Below, one piece after another: positions 5,809-8,430 of a stretch of DNA of 8,430 bases (position 1 is its first letter; each line of letters starts with the position of its first letter). Origin of the DNA: JBGTLW01 sp041743835 (lineage in GTDB: Bacteria; Planctomycetota; Phycisphaerae; Phycisphaerales; Phycisphaeraceae); contig JBGTLW010000388.1 of assembly GCA_041743835.1 (NCBI GenBank), positions 1-8,430 on the forward strand, read 5' to 3'. A model generated the notes under the pieces. That model searched no databases, was not told where the DNA came from, and saw only the letters and a program-made list of their open reading frames with translations. The position numbers and the translations under genes are program-made.

Positions 5809-6878
5809 CACGCCACCCCCTCGGCCACGGGGGCCGGGAGGTTCAGCCAGGCACATGCGTTGTCGTGAAAGATGCGTCGCAGCGTGGTTTCCCCGAGCTT
5901 CTTCGGCAGCACCGTCGGCGGATCGTAATCGTAGTGCGGGTAGTCGCTGGCGTACATCACCGTCGTATCCGCGTCGATGATGTTGAAGAGTTGCACCAGG
6001 TGGTCCACCTTCGCGGGTTCTTCAATCGGCTGGGTCGTCAGCCGGATGTGGTCACGCGCGTAAGCGCTCGGCAACCGCTTGAGTCTGGGGGCTTCATGCC
6101 GCAGGTTCTTGAACTCCTTGTCCAGTCGCCACAGCAACGGCCCGAGCCACGACACCCCGCCCTCAACCAGCATCACCTTCAGCTCCGGGAATCGCTCAAA
6201 GACCCCCTCATAGAGCAGGCTGATCAGGTCGGATTGATAGAACAACGGCAAGGCCGCATGAGACTGGAGGTAATTCGCCGCCAACCCGGACGGGAGGGTG
6301 GCCACACTGGCGATCACCGAGGTGGTGGACGGGTGCAGGTGTAGCGGTAGGTTGTGTCGGCTGGCCGCTTCATAGATGGGGTAGTAATAGCGATGCCCCA
6401 GAGGGATCCGGTGAGCCGTGGCAAAGATGCCCACCGCCACGACATTGGGGTGCCCGGCCAGCCGGTCGATCTCCTCTGCCGCGGCCTGCGGGTTCTGCAG
6501 GGGTACGCAGACCGTCATCCGCCAGCGTTCATCCGTGGGTATCCAGAAATCAAGACAGGCGTCATTGGTCGCCCGACACAACGCCGCGGCGTAGTCGGGA
6601 TCGGGGATGCCTGAGATGTTGCCCGAGTTGTGCGATAACAAACCGAACCGGATCGGCCAGCGGTCGAGGTGGTCTTCGATGGTGAAGCCGGGGTCTACGC
6701 CACCGACCCGGCCGTCGTCAGCCTTAGCATCCTTGCGGATACCCCCGTCTTCGAAGCGAATGCCTGACCTGAGCACGCGCGGGCCAAACTTCGCCACCTC
6801 ACTGCGGTATGGCTCGTCGAGGTACTTGAGCAGCATGGCCTGCGGCACGTTTTCATGGATGTCGCAGTCGATAATCAT
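5808..6878 (-). CDS. Amidohydrolase_2-family metal-dependent hydrolase or decarboxylase
   Basis: The 356-residue product has the usual size and landmarks of the PF04909 branch of the amidohydrolase superfamily, a TIM barrel with a mononuclear metal site. The N-terminus MIIDCDIHEN (1-10) supplies D6 and H8. LPLHLHP (177-183) supplies barrel histidines H180 and H182, VEGGVSWLGP (238-247) is the strand where many relatives carry His-Gly-Gly but here Glu239 appears, and ASDYPH (310-315) supplies the catalytic aspartate D312. HDNACAWLNL (338-347) is the standard C-terminal signature. Characterised members include ACMS, gamma-resorcylate and 5-carboxyvanillate decarboxylases and various lactonases. 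The D-x-H-E start with the Glu-Gly-Gly strand is a common but poorly characterised subgroup, so no substrate is given. The enzyme is cytoplasmic. AAGGA at 6892-6888 supports the start. It is the first gene of a probable operon and its stop overlaps the Rieske start. Confidence 0.9.
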   Translation of the reverse strand: MIIDCDIHENVPQAMLLKYLDEPYRSEVAKFGPRVLRSGIRFEDGGIRKDAKADDGRVGGVDPGFTIEDHLDRWPIRFGLLSHNSGNISGIPDPDYAAALCRATNDACLDFWIPTDERWRMTVCVPLQNPQAAAEEIDRLAGHPNVVAVGIFATAHRIPLGHRYYYPIYEAASRHNLPLHLHPSTTSVIASVATLPSGLAANYLQSHAALPLFYQSDLISLLYEGVFERFPELKVMLVEGGVSWLGPLLWRLDKEFKNLRHEAPRLKRLPSAYARDHIRLTTQPIEEPAKVDHLVQLFNIIDADTTVMYASDYPHYDYDPPTVLPKKLGETTLRRIFHDNACAWLNLPAPVAEGVA

Positions 6879-6926
6879 CCGACTCTTTCCTTGGTGGTGA
6901 TGCGACCAGGCCTATACATCACGCCT

Positions 6927-6974
6927 GCACGCCGCCACGAGGCACCACGCAACAAGGTGGGCGCTCTGGCGTGC
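6927..6974 (-). other. Inverted repeat in the amidohydrolase 5' leader
   Basis: GCACGCC (6927-6933) and GGCGTGC (6968-6974) are perfect complements enclosing 34 nt. Shorter pairings are possible inside (CACC 6943-6946 with GGTG 6956-6959). If transcription starts from the TATAAT at 6987-6982, the whole structure lies at the 5' end of the leader, about 35 nt upstream of the ribosome site. It could be a regulatory leader or an operator. It matches no riboswitch class that I recognise. Confidence 0.35.
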
Positions 6975-6981
6975 GACGGCG

Positions 6982-7011
6982 ATTATACCGGTTGCCTTCC
7001 CGTACAAACAA
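6982..7011 (-). promoter_or_regulatory. Sigma70-like promoter for the amidohydrolase-Rieske genes
   Basis: On the minus strand a perfect TATAAT (6987-6982) is preceded after 18 bp by TTGTTT (7011-7006), a partial match to TTGACA. It predicts a start near 6975 and a leader of about 97 nt. The rest of the 222-bp gap (7012-7100) shows no clear terminator for the upstream beta-helix gene. Confidence 0.5.
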
Positions 7012-7100
7012 GCACCTAGCCTGCAACACAAGTCGATGGGAAATCCTCGTCTCAGCATCGGGTTCGTTGCAAGTGCAGGGGCCGTCAGCGCGGGGCCTTA

Positions 7101-8430
7101 TCACTCCGCAGATCGATACAGCGAGATCGATCCGCTCATGCCCCAGTGGCGTTGCATGGCGTTGTGGGGCACATCGCGGGTTTCGCCGTTGTGGGTTTCA
7201 CGCACCTTCACCTTGTATTGCCCGCCGCCCTTGCTCATGTCTGAAAAACTGGCGGAGGCGTGGGCCTGCTCGACCCTGATCGCGGCGATCGGCGGGTCGC
7301 TATCCTTGACGCCTTGAGCGGGGTACCACAACCCACCGAGGACTTCCGACCTGCCCCCATCCGTGGTGCGGAGCACGGTGTTGCCCTTCTCGGTCTTGTA
7401 GCCAAGCACCCAGAACGTGCCGCCGTGGTTCTCGACCATCGCGGGCGAACCGCCGAGCTCGATGTTGAGTTGCCACGCACGCCAGCTCTGGCCATCGCGC
7501 AGCGCGATCCGGCCACCCACCGTGTTCTCGCTGAAGACCGTGGCCTTGTCGTGGACCATCTGCACCGTGGGGAGCCCCATGATGTGGCTGAAGGTGACCG
7601 GGTGACCGCTCGCCACCTCGATCTGCATCGGCCTGAAGTTGAATCGCTCGAACGAGACAGGGTGCTCGTTCTCGAAACGCAGCAACGTCTTCTTGCCGTC
7701 CTCCTCAATGCCACGCACCCACCCCTGGTAACCGATCATCCGCTGCACATTGCCACGCACGACAATCGGGGTGCCCAACCAGTACGTGCCACGCGGGAAG
7801 TAGAGCACCTTCGCCCCCGAATCGATGGCTTTCTGTATCGCCGCGGACTGATCCTCTTTGCTCGACGGGTCTGCGCCGAAGTCCATGACGTTCACCCACT
7901 GTTCGACCGGCACGTCGGGCGCGGCGGGTGGATCGACCACGGGCAGATTCAACGTCTGGGCCGGTCCGTCGAACAACGTCTTCGGTGCGGGCCACACGTA
8001 CTCGTCGATCCTGGCGGCGTTCGCCGCGATGTGATCATCCTGTCGAAGCGCGGTGCCGTAACCTTCGACGCTCACGTTGCGGACGACGATCGCGCTCGAG
8101 TTCTCGATGGCGGCGTTGTCGCTGTCGCCCCCGGTCAGGTTCGCGTCGATCATCACCAGGAGGCCCGCGTCGGTGAAGTGGCCGGTCTTGCCGACACTGC
8201 GGACGGCGGGAACGACGTTGACGCTGGTCAGTCGCTGGAGCGCGACGGTGTGTCCTTCGTTGAGCAGACCGACTTCGCGCTGGCCTTGCACGCGAATGTT
8301 GGTCAACGTGGAGCCATACAGATCGCCACCCAGCCGCACGCCGGTGTCGAACCCGTGGACCTCCACGTTCTTGATGAGCAGGCATCCGACGGCCCGCGTC
8401 AGCCGAAGCCCGTCGGCGGCGCGGTCGAGC
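7101..8430 (-). CDS. Dual right-handed beta-helix protein, pectate-lyase superfamily / GH55-like (partial, N-terminus outside window)
   Basis: About 442 C-terminal residues are visible and the frame stays open to the window edge, so the true start lies beyond 8430; the GTG near 8366 is internal to a beta-helix coil. Visible residues 1 to about 125 are beta-helix rungs, with repeats such as LLIKNVEVHGFDTGV and IVVRNVSVEGYGTAL. A Pro/Ala-rich linker follows. A second domain opens with VNVMDFGADPSSKEDQSAAI (180-199) and VLYFPRGTYWLGTPIVV (208-224), the typical start of a Pectate_lyase_3 (PF12708) helix. Two tandem helices joined by a linker are the layout of GH55 exo-beta-1,3-glucanases, but other two-helix lyases and phage-like tailspike folds share it and I cannot point to a catalytic acid. 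The protein is probably exported, though its signal peptide is not visible. The gene ends in a double stop, TGA TAA, 222 bp before the amidohydrolase gene on the same strand. Confidence 0.8.
   Translation of the reverse strand, partial: LDRAADGLRLTRAVGCLLIKNVEVHGFDTGVRLGGDLYGSTLTNIRVQGQREVGLLNEGHTVALQRLTSVNVVPAVRSVGKTGHFTDAGLLVMIDANLTGGDSDNAAIENSSAIVVRNVSVEGYGTALRQDDHIAANAARIDEYVWPAPKTLFDGPAQTLNLPVVDPPAAPDVPVEQWVNVMDFGADPSSKEDQSAAIQKAIDSGAKVLYFPRGTYWLGTPIVVRGNVQRMIGYQGWVRGIEEDGKKTLLRFENEHPVSFERFNFRPMQIEVASGHPVTFSHIMGLPTVQMVHDKATVFSENTVGGRIALRDGQSWRAWQLNIELGGSPAMVENHGGTFWVLGYKTEKGNTVLRTTDGGRSEVLGGLWYPAQGVKDSDPPIAAIRVEQAHASASFSDMSKGGGQYKVKVRETHNGETRDVPHNAMQRHWGMSGSISLYRSAE

Noticed and set aside
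5809..5856. A 16-residue N-terminal extension of the Rieske protein
   Set aside because: It would overlap the amidohydrolase gene by about 49 nt and add a low-complexity GPRGRGGG segment. The TGATG overlap at 5810-5806 gives a normal coupled start.
7012..7100. A possible terminator or inverted repeat after the beta-helix gene (CTGCA at 7021-7025 with TGCAG at 7074-7078)
   Set aside because: The arms are only 5 bp long, 48 nt apart, and no T-run follows.

Overview
This roughly 8.4 kb, GC-rich window looks like an accessory carbohydrate or organic-acid catabolic region from a planctomycete, most plausibly of the class Phycisphaerae. The main clues are one protein ending in a PEP-CTERM sorting signal and one with a type II secretion/prepilin-type N-terminus, a long extracytoplasmic tail and a variant H-X9-DG motif. 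Both are abundant in that group. The taxonomic call is inference from protein style, not from a marker gene.

Layout. At the left edge a minus-strand regulator runs off the window. It has a complete FCD ligand-binding domain, and its last visible 20 residues look like the start of an AraC-type DNA-binding domain. A 206-bp divergent intergenic region with a good sigma70-like promoter and a small perfect inverted repeat separates it from a plus-strand group: a PEP-CTERM surface protein (753-1505), a DapA/NanA-family class I aldolase (1601-2518) and a prepilin-like protein (2560-3285). Two GC-rich hairpins lie between the PEP-CTERM gene and the aldolase gene. The aldolase and prepilin genes are only 41 nt apart and probably cotranscribed.

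A minus-strand group meets this convergently, with a 10-bp gap. In transcription order it holds an Amidohydrolase_2-family enzyme (6878-5808), a small Rieske [2Fe-2S] protein whose start overlaps the previous stop as TGATG (5808-5455), and a cytoplasmic clan GH-D (GH36/melibiase-like) glycosidase (5362-3296). A leader of about 100 nt with a consensus TATAAT box and an inverted repeat precedes the amidohydrolase gene. Further upstream, running off the right edge, is the C-terminal part of a large right-handed beta-helix protein (8430-7101). Its second helix starts with a pectate-lyase-superfamily signature, giving a dual-helix layout like that of GH55 glucanases.

How it may fit together (inference): the beta-helix protein would cleave or bind a polysaccharide outside the cytoplasm, the GH-D enzyme would process imported oligosaccharides, and the aldolase would cleave or form a 2-keto acid derived from a sugar acid. 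The amidohydrolase/Rieske pair would carry out a hydrolytic or decarboxylating step, possibly linked to an iron-dependent redox reaction. FCD regulators commonly sense carboxylates and sugar acids, which fits this picture. The sequence alone fixes no substrate. I saw no RNA genes, CRISPR array, insertion sequence or attachment site, and no gene-free stretch exceeds 300 bases.
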